A stretch of 64,000 nt of DNA from Acidipila sp. EB88 (GCF_003858395.1 NZ_QWEV01000005.1:1860001-1924000), one strand, 5' to 3'. Positions 1 to 9,186 are shown, numbered from the stretch's first letter. Notes: generated by a model not told the origin, from the sequence alone. A program made the numbers and translations.

Positions 1-1
1 G

Positions 2-754
2 GGTAAGCTGACAGGCAAGGTTGCAGTAGTGACAGGCGCCTCCAAGGGCATCGGCGCAGGCATCGCAAAGGCTCTCGGTCGCGAAGGGGCAAGCGTCGTC
101 GTGAACTACGCATCCGATAAGGCCGGCGCCGAGCGTGTGGCGAAGGAGATCGAGGCTGGTGGCGGCAAGGCCATCGTGGTGGGCGCAAGTGTCGCAAAGG
201 TCGCCGAAATTGACACCCTCTTCGCCGAGGTGAAGAAGCAGTTCGGCACCATCGACATCCTGGTCAACAACGCCGGTGTCTTTGGTCCCACGCCGATCGA
301 TGCCATCACCGAAGAGGAGTACGACCGCCAGTTCAACACCAACGTCAAGGGTCTCTTGTTCACCACCAAGGCTGCGCTCCCGCTCTTCGGCGAGGCAGGC
401 GGCTCCATCATCAACATCAGTTCCGTGGTCAGCAAGGGCGTCTTCCCGGGCATCAGCATCTACGCCGGCACCAAGGGCGCGGTTGACACCATTACCGGCA
501 CGCTCTCCAAGGAGCTCGGTGCCCGCAAGATCCGCGTCAACGCCATCAACCCCGGCCTGATCGTGACCGAGGGCACCAACACGGCAGGCTACACGGGCGA
601 AAATTCAGAGTTCGAGAAGCTGGTGCTGTCCACGACCCCGCTGGGTCGCCTCGGGCAGACCGACGACGTGGCCGACGTGGCCGTGTTTCTCGCCTCGGAA
701 GAGTCGCGCTGGGTCAACGGCTCCACGCTGGACGTCGCAGGCGGCAACCGCTAA
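2..754 (+). CDS. SDR family oxidoreductase, 5' partial
   Basis: This is a classical short-chain dehydrogenase/reductase that uses NAD(P)H, probably a 3-oxoacyl-ACP-reductase-like or glucose-dehydrogenase-like enzyme. The reading frame is open to the first base and encodes GKLTGKVAVVTGAS before the first possible GTG at 29, so the true start lies just outside the window and only a few residues are missing. Visible motifs are the Rossmann glycine motif TGASKGIG, the NNAG structural motif, the catalytic Ser in NISS and the YxxxK pair in YAGTK, and a C-terminal SR(W)VNGSTLDVAGG tail typical of the family. The substrate cannot be read from the sequence. It ends before a bidirectional terminator shared with the convergent bactofilin gene. 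Confidence 0.9.
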   Translation, partial: GKLTGKVAVVTGASKGIGAGIAKALGREGASVVVNYASDKAGAERVAKEIEAGGGKAIVVGASVAKVAEIDTLFAEVKKQFGTIDILVNNAGVFGPTPIDAITEEEYDRQFNTNVKGLLFTTKAALPLFGEAGGSIINISSVVSKGVFPGISIYAGTKGAVDTITGTLSKELGARKIRVNAINPGLIVTEGTNTAGYTGENSEFEKLVLSTTPLGRLGQTDDVADVAVFLASEESRWVNGSTLDVAGGNR

Positions 755-775
755 CCGCAGCACCTGCCAAACAGA

Positions 776-805
776 AAAAGCCCCGGCGCGAGCCGGGGCT
801 TTCTG
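776..805. terminator. Bidirectional intrinsic terminator
   Basis: A perfect 9-bp stem, AGCCCCGGC (779-787) with GCCGGGGCT (792-800) and loop GCGA, is preceded by AAAAA and followed by TTTCT. It therefore has a T-rich tail on both strands. It lies between the convergent SDR gene and bactofilin gene and can end both. Confidence 0.85.
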
Positions 806-823
806 TGGTTCCAGCGCAAAAGG

Positions 824-1315
824 CTAGACCGTGACCTTGGCAGGCTCGGCGGGCTTCGCAGCCGCATCCGGCTTGCGGATGTCGATGCCACCCTTGAAGA
901 AGGCGCCATCCTCGATCGAGATGCGCTGGGCAGCTACGTCGCCAGTCAGCGAACCTTCCGAGCGGATATCCACGCGGTCGCTCGCGATCATGTTGCCGCG
1001 AACCTTGCCAAGCACCACGATCTCGCGCGCGGTGATATTTGCCGAGACCTGGCCATTGCGGCCAACCGTCACGCGGTTGCCGGCCAGGTTAATCGTGCCT
1101 TCAATCTTGCCGTCGATGTAGAGCGATTCCGAACCGGAAACTTCGCCCTTGATCACCAGGCTCTTGCCGATCGTCGCCTGCTCGCCGGCTGCGTTCTGCG
1201 CGCCGCCTGTGGCAGGACGGGCTGCCGGCTCAAATGCCGGCGTTGCCGGTGCGGCCGGACGAAGGGGCTCGTTGGGGGTGGATGGTGTGCTCGCTGGCTG
1301 ATTCGGTTTCCACAT
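824..1315 (-). CDS. Bactofilin (polymer-forming cytoskeletal protein)
   Basis: This is a bactofilin, a small cytoskeletal protein that polymerises without nucleotide and helps in cell shape or polarity at the inner membrane. The 163-residue product has a Pro/Ala-rich disordered N terminus (about residues 1-45), then the beta-helical DUF583 core, with repeating strands such as IGKSLVIKGEVSGSESLYID and GKIEGTINL, and a charged Ala/Pro/Lys tail. The open frame continues upstream to 1462, but the start at 1315 (MWKPNQ) is preferred because AAAGGA lies about ten bases before it and the upstream part does not look like bactofilin. No metalloprotease partner is adjacent. Confidence 0.9.
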   Translation of the reverse strand: MWKPNQPASTPSTPNEPLRPAAPATPAFEPAARPATGGAQNAAGEQATIGKSLVIKGEVSGSESLYIDGKIEGTINLAGNRVTVGRNGQVSANITAREIVVLGKVRGNMIASDRVDIRSEGSLTGDVAAQRISIEDGAFFKGGIDIRKPDAAAKPAEPAKVTV

Positions 1316-1925
1316 TGCTTCTAAATGTCCTTTCGTTGCTGACGCGTCGCTTCCAGTATCTCGCAAGGCAGCGCCTGAGGGGTAAACCGCGGAACAGTCA
1401 CAGCATATGCACTTTCGCGGCATGCGCTGCGCAACCGCGCCCGGCCCGGCAAGCAAACACAATTCCTTGTTGGCATCTTAAACAGAGCCTATCGCAAATG
1501 CACAGGCTGCTTTATCTTTTCACACCCGTGCCTTCAGCCTCATCGTTGCTTTGTCGGTGCTCCCCACGGAGTGCCGTTGCGGTACATACCCACTCGCCCC
1601 GCCGCCCCCATCCGGCAGCAGAACGCAGCAGCACTGCTCGTCCCGACGCCGTCAACCGCCACGTCAAGGCGCCTTCAGGGCAGTCAAACCAGAACACGCG
1701 CAGCCCGGCGCTACACCCTGAAACGCTTAGGATAAAAACAGTCTGAGCTGCAATCCCGATACGGGAAGAGATCCCCTGCTTACCCGCGAAATGGCGACAA
1801 GCAGCCGTCCAGAACCCGCCCGGAATGCGCCCAGCCAGCCGACCGGAACACGCCCTACCGGTCCACCCACCACGAAGTGGCCGCAAGCCGCGCAGGCGGT
1901 TTTAGCACTTGCCAAGGAGCCTTTT
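1316..1925. other. Divergent intergenic region, bactofilin / rnr
   Basis: The stretch carries the bactofilin ribosome binding site at its left end, one family A palindromic repeat (1871-1906) and the AAGGAG ribosome binding site of rnr (1914-1919) at its right end. An ATG at 1791 opens a frame into rnr, but the translated extension reads through the repeat and looks non-conserved. No convincing RNA gene or promoter was seen in the middle. Confidence 0.5.
1871..1906 (+). repeat. Family A palindromic repeat, copy 1
   Basis: CACGAAGTGG is followed by CCGCAAGCCGCGCAGGCGG and TTTT. It is the CAC/GTG variant of the family (other copies at 4859, 6649, 6711, 20013, 20094, 21268, 22433, 25498 and 25559). 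All other copies are intergenic, which argues that this stretch is also outside rnr. Confidence 0.8.
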
Positions 1926-4829
1926 TTGACCGATCGCGAACTGCTCCAACACATCGAGCGCTCCCCCGCCTCACGCGTCGGCTACAAGCAGCTCGTGCGT
2001 GAGTTCGGCCTCGGCGGCGGCCGCGACCGGCGCCTGCTGCTCGAGCACCTCGCCCGCCTTACCGCCTCCGGCCAGCTCATCAAGCTCGATCGCGAGCAGT
2101 GGGGCATCGCCCGTCGCGCGGAAACCCGCGACAACCTCATCGCCGGACGCCTCGACCTTCATCGCGACGGCTTCGGCTTCGTGCGCGTCCCGGGCGACAA
2201 GTCCTCGGGCCAGGCCTCTGACATCTTCATCCCGCCACCGGAAATCAATGGCGCCATGCCCGGCGACCAGGTGCTGGTCGAACTCGCCCCCGGTCGCCGC
2301 GGTGCCGACGCCGACCGCCGCCAGGGCCGCATCGTGCGCGTGCTCACCCGCCGCAATCCCACCATCGTCGGCATCTTCCACTACGCCAAAAATCCACGCC
2401 AGCTCGGCCACCAGGTCGTCGCCTTCGACGAAAAGCTCACCCAGCCCATCCTGATCCCCTTTGACGAGCCGCTCCCTGAGCCCCGCGCCACCCTGCGCTC
2501 GCCTCACCGCGTCCTTGGCGAAGAAGCGCAGCTCCAGATCGCCGAGTACCCCGACCTCGAAGGCCTCGTGGTCGACGTCGAGGTCACTGAGTGGCCCACC
2601 GAGACCCGCGTGCCCCGCGGCCGCGTTGCCGAGGTCCTGGGCCGGCAGGATGACTTCGGCGTCGACGTCGAGATGGTGATCCGCAAGCACCAGCTTCCGC
2701 GCCTCTTCCCCGAGAAAGTCCTCGAAGAAGCCCGCTCAGTCGCCCACCTTGACCCGGCCATCGTCGCCGCCCGTCGCGACTTCCGCGACCGCACCATCGT
2801 GACCATCGACGGCGAAACCGCCCGCGACTTCGACGATGCCGTGGAAGTGCGCGAACTCGCCGACGGCACCTGGGAGCTCGACGTCCACATCGCCGACGTC
2901 GCCGAGTACGTCCAGCCTGCCACCGCGCTCGACCTCGAAGCCCGCCTCCGCGGCACCAGCGTCTACTTTCCCGACCGCGCCATTCCCATGCTCCCGCAGG
3001 AGCTTTCGAGCGACATCTGCTCGCTGCGCCCCAACCAGGACCGCCTTGTGCTCTCCTGCCTCATGCAGATCAGCGCCGATGGCCACGTCACCGGCTACGA
3101 GGTCTGCGAAGGCGTAATCCGCTCCGCCCGCCGCATGACCTACACCCAGGTCGCTGCGATCATCGCGCCCGAAGAAGGCGACGCAGATGACGCCGAAGTA
3201 GCAGCCGCAACAGCCGGGCAGGACCCCACCGCAACTGCCACGCTCGAAGCCGAGCTCGTGGCTAACCGCAACGCCGGCTTCGCACTGTCCCCGCTCCAGC
3301 AGCCAGCCGATGCAGCAGCACAAGCCGCCGCCGAAGCCCAGCGCAAACGCGAGCACCGCGAAGCCAACCGCGCCATCCGCGCCGAGTTCGCCCCGCTGGT
3401 CCCGCACTTCCAGCGCATGGAGCGCCTTGCCAGGCTCCTTAACAAGAAACGCCACCAGCGCGGTTCCATTGACTTCGACCTGCCCGAGCCTTCCATCCAG
3501 TTCGATGAGCACGGCGCCATGCAGTCCGTCACTCGCTCCATCCGCAACTGGGCCCACCGCCTCATCGAAGAGTTCATGCTCTCCGCCAACGAGTCGGTCG
3601 CGTCCTGGCTCTCTGAGCACGCACCCGCGCTCTACCGCATCCACGAGAAGCCCGACCCCAAGCGCATCCTCGACTTCGAAGATGTCGCCGCCGGCTTCGG
3701 CTACTCGCTCGGCATCGGCAACCTCCCCGTCAAGCGCTTCACCATGAAGCACGAGCAGCGTGAGTCACAGCACAAAACAGGCCGCGACCACCGCGCACGC
3801 TCCACCCACCGCACAGCGCACGAAGTGCCGGAAGACCTCCCGGTTACGCCACAAATGTATCAGCGACTGGCACAGAAAATCGCAGGCAAGCCCGAAGAGC
3901 GCATCCTCGCGTTCCTGATGCTGCGCTCCCTCAAGCAGGCCCGCTATTCCGAGGAGAACGAGGGCCACTTCGCCCTCGCCACCAGTTTCTACACGCACTT
4001 CACCTCGCCCATCCGCCGCTATCCCGATCTCATCGTGCACCGCGTCTCCAAGGCCCTGCTCCGCTCCGGCATCAGCGGACAAGGCTCCCCACGCACCGGC
4101 GCACCCGAAGAGTTCCGCATCGCCGGCGACGGCGGCCTGCAACGCGTACACGGCCAGGACGCCTACGCGCACGCCGACAAGCGAGCGCCCCGGCACAAGC
4201 GCGAGGCCAGCGCCCCAGACGTCTCTCAGTCCACACCCCGGCCCACACGCTCCGCCCATACCCTGCCCAATACCGCCGTGCCCATCCCTATGACCGAGCT
4301 CGCCGCCATCGCCTCCGAATCCAGCGATGCCGAGCGTCGCGCCGACGCCGCCGAGCGCGAACTCGTCGAGTGGAAAAAGATTCGCTTCATGGCCAGCCAC
4401 GTCGGCGAACAGTTCACCGGCCTGATCCTTTCCGCCACCAAGTATGGCCTGTTCGTCGAGCTCAACGAGCTCTTCGTCGAAGGCCTTGTCCCCATCCAGT
4501 CCCTCGGCGCGCTCGACGGCGACCAGTACTCCTATCGCGAAAACACCCGCGAGATCATCGGTGAAACCTGGAACCGACGCTTCCGCATGGGCCAGTCCGT
4601 GCAAGTCCAGCTCGAGCACGTCAACGCCATCGAAAAGCGCCTGCAGTTCGGCATCATCCCCGGCGAGGAAGAAGCCGCAGCCCCGTCAAGATTCGCGAAG
4701 TTCATGAAGAAGGGCCCCAAGCCTCCCAAGAAAACCAAGGCAAAACGCAAAAGCATGCAGGCCAGCTCCCCCAAGAGCCGCATCCCCGCCCCCAAAGGCA
4801 CCGGCAAAAAACCAAAACGCAAACGCTAG
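1926..4829 (+). CDS. rnr: Ribonuclease R (RNB-family 3'-5' exoribonuclease)
   Basis: A processive 3'-5' exoribonuclease that degrades structured RNA. In order it has an N-terminal winged helix (LTDRELLQHIERSP), cold-shock-like OB folds, the RNB catalytic domain with the acidic motif GETARDFDDAVEV (about residues 296-308) and a C-terminal S1 domain (about 820-910), then a Lys-rich tail (about 920-967) suited to RNA binding. Three low-complexity insertions, near residues 410-480, 608-640 and 715-810, make it longer than usual for the family. The TTG start at 1926 is chosen because AAGGAG (1914-1919) sits six bases upstream and homologs begin at this winged helix. A start at ATG 1791 would add 45 residues, part of them translated from a repeat, and has no clear ribosome binding site. 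Confidence 0.88.
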   Translation: MTDRELLQHIERSPASRVGYKQLVREFGLGGGRDRRLLLEHLARLTASGQLIKLDREQWGIARRAETRDNLIAGRLDLHRDGFGFVRVPGDKSSGQASDIFIPPPEINGAMPGDQVLVELAPGRRGADADRRQGRIVRVLTRRNPTIVGIFHYAKNPRQLGHQVVAFDEKLTQPILIPFDEPLPEPRATLRSPHRVLGEEAQLQIAEYPDLEGLVVDVEVTEWPTETRVPRGRVAEVLGRQDDFGVDVEMVIRKHQLPRLFPEKVLEEARSVAHLDPAIVAARRDFRDRTIVTIDGETARDFDDAVEVRELADGTWELDVHIADVAEYVQPATALDLEARLRGTSVYFPDRAIPMLPQELSSDICSLRPNQDRLVLSCLMQISADGHVTGYEVCEGVIRSARRMTYTQVAAIIAPEEGDADDAEVAAATAGQDPTATATLEAELVANRNAGFALSPLQQPADAAAQAAAEAQRKREHREANRAIRAEFAPLVPHFQRMERLARLLNKKRHQRGSIDFDLPEPSIQFDEHGAMQSVTRSIRNWAHRLIEEFMLSANESVASWLSEHAPALYRIHEKPDPKRILDFEDVAAGFGYSLGIGNLPVKRFTMKHEQRESQHKTGRDHRARSTHRTAHEVPEDLPVTPQMYQRLAQKIAGKPEERILAFLMLRSLKQARYSEENEGHFALATSFYTHFTSPIRRYPDLIVHRVSKALLRSGISGQGSPRTGAPEEFRIAGDGGLQRVHGQDAYAHADKRAPRHKREASAPDVSQSTPRPTRSAHTLPNTAVPIPMTELAAIASESSDAERRADAAERELVEWKKIRFMASHVGEQFTGLILSATKYGLFVELNELFVEGLVPIQSLGALDGDQYSYRENTREIIGETWNRRFRMGQSVQVQLEHVNAIEKRLQFGIIPGEEEAAAPSRFAKFMKKGPKPPKKTKAKRKSMQASSPKSRIPAPKGTGKKPKRKR

Positions 4830-4858
4830 CAGCCCGTTCCGACTCTAGAGAAGAGAAG

Positions 4859-4894
4859 CCACGAAGTGGCCGCCGGCCGCGTAGGCGGTTTTGC
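4859..4894 (+). repeat. Family A palindromic repeat, copy 2
   Basis: CCACGAAGTGG (hairpin CCAC-GAA-GTGG) is joined to CCGCCGGCCGCGTAGGCGG and TTTTGC. It lies between rnr and the GH39-like gene. Confidence 0.85.
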
Positions 4895-4898
4895 TCCG

Positions 4899-4928
4899 TG
4901 ACGATCTGTCCCAAGCACTCGCTATACT
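4899..4928 (+). promoter_or_regulatory. Putative promoter of the GH39-like gene
   Basis: TATACT (4923-4928), preceded by GC, is a good -10 match. TGACGA (4899-4904) lies 18 bp upstream as a weak -35. The -10 ends only ten bases before the ATG at 4939, so the leader would be a few bases at most and no Shine-Dalgarno sequence is present. Confidence 0.4.
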
Positions 4929-4938
4929 TCTCGCCATC

Positions 4939-6636
4939 ATGAAGCCGCTGGCCGCACTCCTCCTCCTGGCCCTTGCTCCCACGTTGGCGCACGCCCAAAC
5001 CCCCATCCAGGTCACCGTCGACACCGCGCACCCACGCGCCGCCTACGCCCCGGCCTGGAACAAGTGGGGTGCCGACGAGCCCAACTACGTCGCGACTCCC
5101 AATGGCCAGAAGCTCCTGCACGAGCTCGCCGCGCTCAGCCCTGAGCCCCCATACATCCGCGTGCACAACCTGCTTACCACCGGCGACGGCGTTGGCTCGC
5201 TCAAGTGGGGTTCCACCAACGCCTACACCGAAGACGCGCACGGCAACCCGGTCTATGACTGGACCATCACCGACCGCATCTTCGACGCCTTCCGCGACGC
5301 CGGCGTCCGACCCGAGGTCGAGATCGGCTTCATGCCCGAAGCCCTCTCCACCCATCCCGAGCCCTACCGCCACCAGTTCCCCAGGCAGTCCAACGTCTTC
5401 ACCGGCTGGTCCTACCCGCCGAAGGATTACGCGAAGTGGTCCGCGCTCGTCACCGCCTACGCCGAGCACCTGCACGCCCGCTACGGCTCCAGCGTCGACA
5501 CCTGGCTCTGGGAGGTCTGGAACGAGCCCGACATCGACTACTGGCACGGCTCACCCGCCGAGTACGACCGGCTCTATGACTTCACCGCCGCAGCCGTTCG
5601 TAAAGCACTGCCACATGCCCGCATCGGCGGCCCCGAGAGCACCGGCCCTTACCCCAAAGCAGACGGCACGCCCGGTTCCTCCAGCGAAGCCTTCCTCCGC
5701 CAGTTCCTCGAGCACTGCGCCCGCGGCGCAAACGCCGCCACCGGCCAGACCGGCGCACCCCTCGACTTCATCAGCTTCCATCCCAAGGGCCAGCCCAAAG
5801 TCGTCAATGGCCCTTCCGGCAAGTACGTCGAGATGGACATCGCCCACCAGCTCCGCGCCGTCGACTTCGGCATGCGCACCGTCGCTTCCTTCCCCGAGTG
5901 GAAGCACACCCCTATCCTGATGGGCGAAAGCGACCCTGAAGGCTGTGCCGCCTGCGGCATCGAGCAGAATCCCCAAAACAATTACCGCAACGGCCCGCTT
6001 TACGGCGTCAGCGTCGCCGAGGCCACCGCACGCACCTACGAGCTCGCGGAGCGCTACGGCGTCAACCTGCTCGGCTCCGTCACCTGGGCCTTCCAGTTTG
6101 AGAACCAGCCATACTTCGCCGGCTTCCGCGACCTCGCCACCAACGGCATCGACAAGGCCGTGCTCAACGTCTTCCGCGAGTGGGGCATGCTCGGCGGCTC
6201 ATGGCTGCCCGCCACCAGCACCGGCGCCCTCCCGCTCGACAGCATGCTCCAGGGCGCCACCCACACCCGCTCCGACCTCAGCGCCGTCGCCACCCGCAAG
6301 GGCAGGGAAGTCGACGTACTCATCTTCAACTACGACGACCGCGATCTACCCGCCCCGCCCGCCACCGTCTCCATCCGCCTCACCGGGCTTACCGGCACCC
6401 ACGCCACCATGCAGCAGTTCCTGGTCGATCGAGATCACAGCAATGCCTACACCGCCTGGCAGCAGATGGGCTCCCCGCAACAGCCCTCCAACGAACAAAC
6501 CACGCAGCTCACCGCCGCCAGCAAACTCTTTCAGATCGCCGCCCCCACAGCCCTCAGCACGCAGAATCACTCTGCCACCATCCCCGTCACACTCGCTCGA
6601 CAAGGCGTGCTGCTCCTCCGCATCACCGACCAGTAA
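4939..6636 (+). CDS. Secreted GH39-like glycoside hydrolase (beta-xylosidase type)
   Basis: A retaining clan-A glycosidase of 565 residues, most like GH39 beta-xylosidases, probably releasing sugars from plant hemicellulose outside the cytoplasm. A signal peptide is clear (MKPLAALLLLALAPTLAHAQ). The TIM barrel carries the acid/base Glu196 in WEVWNEPD and the likely nucleophile Glu330 in LMGESDPEG; a beta-rich C-terminal domain follows (about residues 430-565). The upstream in-frame start at 4891 is rejected because it would bury the signal peptide. The gene stands alone, flanked by repeats on both sides. GH39 versus a related clan-A family cannot be settled by eye. Confidence 0.85.
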   Translation: MKPLAALLLLALAPTLAHAQTPIQVTVDTAHPRAAYAPAWNKWGADEPNYVATPNGQKLLHELAALSPEPPYIRVHNLLTTGDGVGSLKWGSTNAYTEDAHGNPVYDWTITDRIFDAFRDAGVRPEVEIGFMPEALSTHPEPYRHQFPRQSNVFTGWSYPPKDYAKWSALVTAYAEHLHARYGSSVDTWLWEVWNEPDIDYWHGSPAEYDRLYDFTAAAVRKALPHARIGGPESTGPYPKADGTPGSSSEAFLRQFLEHCARGANAATGQTGAPLDFISFHPKGQPKVVNGPSGKYVEMDIAHQLRAVDFGMRTVASFPEWKHTPILMGESDPEGCAACGIEQNPQNNYRNGPLYGVSVAEATARTYELAERYGVNLLGSVTWAFQFENQPYFAGFRDLATNGIDKAVLNVFREWGMLGGSWLPATSTGALPLDSMLQGATHTRSDLSAVATRKGREVDVLIFNYDDRDLPAPPATVSIRLTGLTGTHATMQQFLVDRDHSNAYTAWQQMGSPQQPSNEQTTQLTAASKLFQIAAPTALSTQNHSATIPVTLARQGVLLLRITDQ

Positions 6637-6648
6637 ACGGCAGCACAC

Positions 6649-6681
6649 AACCGCCTGCGCGGCCGGCGGTCCCTTCGGGAC
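6649..6681 (-). repeat. Family A palindromic repeat, copy 3
   Basis: Reverse-orientation copy: CCGCCTGCGCGGCCGGCGG followed by TCCCTTCGGGA. It is the CCC/GGG variant and forms an inverted pair with copy 4, about 30 bp away. Confidence 0.85.
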
Positions 6682-6710
6682 ATGTTGAAGTTTTCTTTGA
6701 CAGCCACTCC

Positions 6711-6744
6711 CCACGAAGTGGGCGCCAGCCGCGCAGGCGGTTTG
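6711..6744 (+). repeat. Family A palindromic repeat, copy 4
   Basis: CCACGAAGTGG followed by GCGCCAGCCGCGCAGGCGG. It is the right half of an inverted pair with copy 3, between the convergent GH39-like gene and hemL. Confidence 0.85.
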
Positions 6745-6766
6745 CGCTTCTTTCCAGCGCACAAGC

Positions 6767-6793
6767 AAAAGCCCACGCGCAGTGTACGTGGGC
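6767..6793 (-). terminator. Intrinsic terminator of hemL
   Basis: Stem GCCCACG (6771-6777) with CGTGGGC (6787-6793) and a nine-base loop. On the minus strand the stem is followed by TTTTGC. It lies directly downstream of hemL. Confidence 0.6.
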
Positions 6794-6820
6794 CTTGTGC
6801 CTGTGCGAGCTTCACGGGTA

Positions 6821-8113
6821 TTAAGTCCTGGCGAAAGCGCTCCGCGCTGCTTCTACCGTCGCCTGCACATCCTCGTCCGTGTGCATGATCCCCAGGAACG
6901 CAGCCTCGTACTGCGAAGGCGGCAGCCACACGCCGCTCTCCAGCATCGCGCGATGGAACCGCCCGAACGCCGCGGTATCGCTCGTGAGCGCCGTGCTGAA
7001 ATCCGTGACCGGCGTTTCCGTAAAGAACCACGTCCACATCGACCCGACGCGGTTCATCGTTATCGCCACGCCTGCCCGTTCTGCTTCCGCCGCCACGCCA
7101 TCCGCCACCGCTGCGGTGACAGTTTCAAGGCGCGCATAAATCGCCTCGCGATTCTCCCGTAGATATCCAACAGTAGCAAGCCCCGCGGCCATCGCCAGCG
7201 GGTTGCCGCTCAGGGTGCCCGCCTGGTACACCGGGCCCAGCGGCGCCAGCATGCGCATAATGTCCGCACGCCCGCCAAACACGCCGCACGGCAGCCCGCC
7301 GCCCACGATCTTGCCCAGTGTCGTCATGTCCGGCACAATCCCGTAGCGCTCCTGCGCGCCACCAAACGCCAGCCGAAATCCCGTCATCACCTCGTCAAAA
7401 ATCAACAAGGCACCATGGCGGTTACAAATAGAACGCAGCCCCTCGAGATACCCGGCCGCCGGTGCCACGCACCCCATGTTGCCCACCACCGGCTCCAGGA
7501 TGATTGCGGCAATCGCATCCCGGTGCGCTGAGAACGCCTCTTCCACTGCGGCGAGATCGTTATACGGCAGCGCCAGCGTAAAGTGCGCAATCTCCTCCGG
7601 CACGCCCGCCGACCCCGGGATCCCGAACGTCGCCACCCCCGAGCCCGCCTTCACCAGCAGCCCGTCCGAGTGTCCGTGGTAGCAGCCTTCGAACTTCACA
7701 ATGTACTTGCGCCCCGTAAACGCCCGAGCGACGCGAATCGCCGACATCGTCGCCTCGGTCCCCGACGAGGTAAACCGCAACATCTCGATCGACGGACACG
7801 CCTCCACCACCAGCGCCGCCAGCTCCGCTTCCGCGGCGGTAGACGCGCCAAAGCTCGTCGACCGCTCCGCCGCCCGCTGGATTGCTTCCACCACCGGCGG
7901 AAACGCGTGCCCCAGGATCATCGGGCCCCACGATCCAAAGTAGTCCAGGTAGCGGTTGCCATCCGCGTCCCACAGGTACGCGCCCTCGCCCCGCTCCACA
8001 AACGGCGGAGCTCCCCCCACCGCCAGAAAAGCCCGCACCGGTGAGTCCACTCCGCCCGGCAGCAGCCGCTGTGCCCGCGCATGCAGCGCAGCCGATCGCT
8101 CTGTATTCCGCAT
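6821..8113 (-). CDS. hemL: Glutamate-1-semialdehyde 2,1-aminomutase
   Basis: A PLP enzyme of the C5 pathway that converts glutamate-1-semialdehyde to 5-aminolevulinate for haem and other tetrapyrroles. At 430 residues it has normal length. Diagnostic features are the N-terminal [13 protein letters not shown], the cofactor region [14 protein letters not shown], the cofactor-binding Asp in [10 protein letters not shown] and the Schiff-base Lys268 in [14 protein letters not shown]. The start at 8113 lacks a strong ribosome binding site, but the N terminus aligns with the family. No other haem gene is adjacent; the next gene on the same strand, a lipoprotein, is unrelated. Confidence 0.95.
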   Translation of the reverse strand: MRNTERSAALHARAQRLLPGGVDSPVRAFLAVGGAPPFVERGEGAYLWDADGNRYLDYFGSWGPMILGHAFPPVVEAIQRAAERSTSFGASTAAEAELAALVVEACPSIEMLRFTSSGTEATMSAIRVARAFTGRKYIVKFEGCYHGHSDGLLVKAGSGVATFGIPGSAGVPEEIAHFTLALPYNDLAAVEEAFSAHRDAIAAIILEPVVGNMGCVAPAAGYLEGLRSICNRHGALLIFDEVMTGFRLAFGGAQERYGIVPDMTTLGKIVGGGLPCGVFGGRADIMRMLAPLGPVYQAGTLSGNPLAMAAGLATVGYLRENREAIYARLETVTAAVADGVAAEAERAGVAITMNRVGSMWTWFFTETPVTDFSTALTSDTAAFGRFHRAMLESGVWLPPSQYEAAFLGIMHTDEDVQATVEAARSAFART

Positions 8114-8148
8114 TGCTTCTCGATCCTCGTGAAGCCAGAAAAGGCTTG

Positions 8149-8547
8149 CTACTGTTTTGGCGCGGCCTTGGCGCCCGGCTTCGCCACCGGCGCATGCGCA
8201 ACCGGCGCGCCAGGGTTCAACACTGCCTGCCCCCGGTCTGCCGTCACATCCCCCGCGTCCGAAGCCGCCGACGCCTTGCCGTTGGCGGTGTCCGCAGGTG
8301 AGGGCAGCGCTGCTGCATCGCCACCGCCTGACGAGGACGAGCCACCCCCGGAGCCACCCTTGGCCTGGCCCTTGCTATCTGCGGTGTACGTTTTCCCATC
8401 GGTCGAGGACGTCTTGCCCGACGAAGCCCCGCTCGAACTGCCGCCGCCACCCTTGCTCGAGCATCCCACCGCCGCCATCGAGCCCAGCGACAGCAAAAGC
8501 ACCGCGCTAAACGTCCCCTGCTTCCACACTCTGCCTATGCCGCTCAT
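8149..8547 (-). CDS. Ser/Gly-rich putative lipoprotein
   Basis: A 132-residue protein with no recognised family. From the start at 8547 ([11 protein letters not shown]) it has a basic N terminus, a hydrophobic stretch ([16 protein letters not shown]) and a lipobox-like AAVGC, so it is probably lipid-anchored after processing at Cys. The rest is low complexity: Gly/Ser runs near residues 24-80, then Ala/Pro-rich sequence. AAGG lies just before the start; the longer frame from 8592 would spoil the signal. Such composition fits a flexible envelope protein, but no role can be assigned. It lies 35 bp upstream of hemL on the same strand. Confidence 0.6.
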   Translation of the reverse strand: MSGIGRVWKQGTFSAVLLLSLGSMAAVGCSSKGGGGSSSGASSGKTSSTDGKTYTADSKGQAKGGSGGGSSSSGGGDAAALPSPADTANGKASAASDAGDVTADRGQAVLNPGAPVAHAPVAKPGAKAAPKQ

Positions 8548-8610
8548 GCCTTTAGGATGCGCCCGCCCGCACTCCCGGCAGGCTGCGAACACAATCCAGG
8601 CTCCACGGTC

Positions 8611-9186
8611 CTACTCGTCGATCCGCGTGTACCCCTGCATGGCAAGGTTCATCAGCGTCACGGTCGCCGAAAGGTTCAGCTGCACGTCCGGTTGGATCGT
8701 CTTCAAATCGATATGGTGCTGCAGCGCCGACTGCCCGCACACCACCAGCTGCACCCCCGCCGCCGCGAGCTCCTGCATCAGCCTCACGTTCGGGTTCGCA
8801 TGGCCCTGGTGGCTCGCGCGATACGCTGCATCGTTCATCACCAGCTCCACCGTGGGTCCGTGGAAGATCGCCACGAAGTGCCGATGCTCCGCGCCCACCT
8901 TGTAGTGCGCAAACGTATTCACCAGCGCGGCCACTGTCTCGAGCCCCGGGTTCACCTCGTCCGGCTTCTCCGCCGCGGTGTTCAGCTCAAACACGATCTT
9001 GTAATCGATCCTGGGGTCGGGCGTCTCGTGCGCTCCGGGGATGTCGACCATCTTGCCCACTTCCGGGATCGGCAAGCCCTGCTGCGCCGGAAGCTGCGCC
9101 AGGAGCAAACGCTGCGAAGCCCCGGCAAGTGCCAGGGCGACAAGAAGAAAACGGCACACTCTGCTGTTGAACAAGCTCAGCTCCAT
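8611..9186 (-). CDS. Exported DsrE-like family protein
   Basis: A 191-residue protein whose mature part resembles the DsrE/DsrF/YchN sulfur-relay fold: IDYKIVFELN opening strand, a central helix region NTFAHYKVGAEHRHFVAIFH, and VQLVVCGQSALQ with a single Cys at the position often used in persulfide chemistry. Family members are mostly cytoplasmic, yet this one starts with a convincing signal peptide (MELSLFNSRVCRF, then LLVALALAGASQRLLLAQ), so it should act in the periplasm. The start at 9186 is preferred over 9300 for that reason. No sulfur-oxidation genes are near, so the substrate is unknown. Confidence 0.7.
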   Translation of the reverse strand: MELSLFNSRVCRFLLVALALAGASQRLLLAQLPAQQGLPIPEVGKMVDIPGAHETPDPRIDYKIVFELNTAAEKPDEVNPGLETVAALVNTFAHYKVGAEHRHFVAIFHGPTVELVMNDAAYRASHQGHANPNVRLMQELAAAGVQLVVCGQSALQHHIDLKTIQPDVQLNLSATVTLMNLAMQGYTRIDE

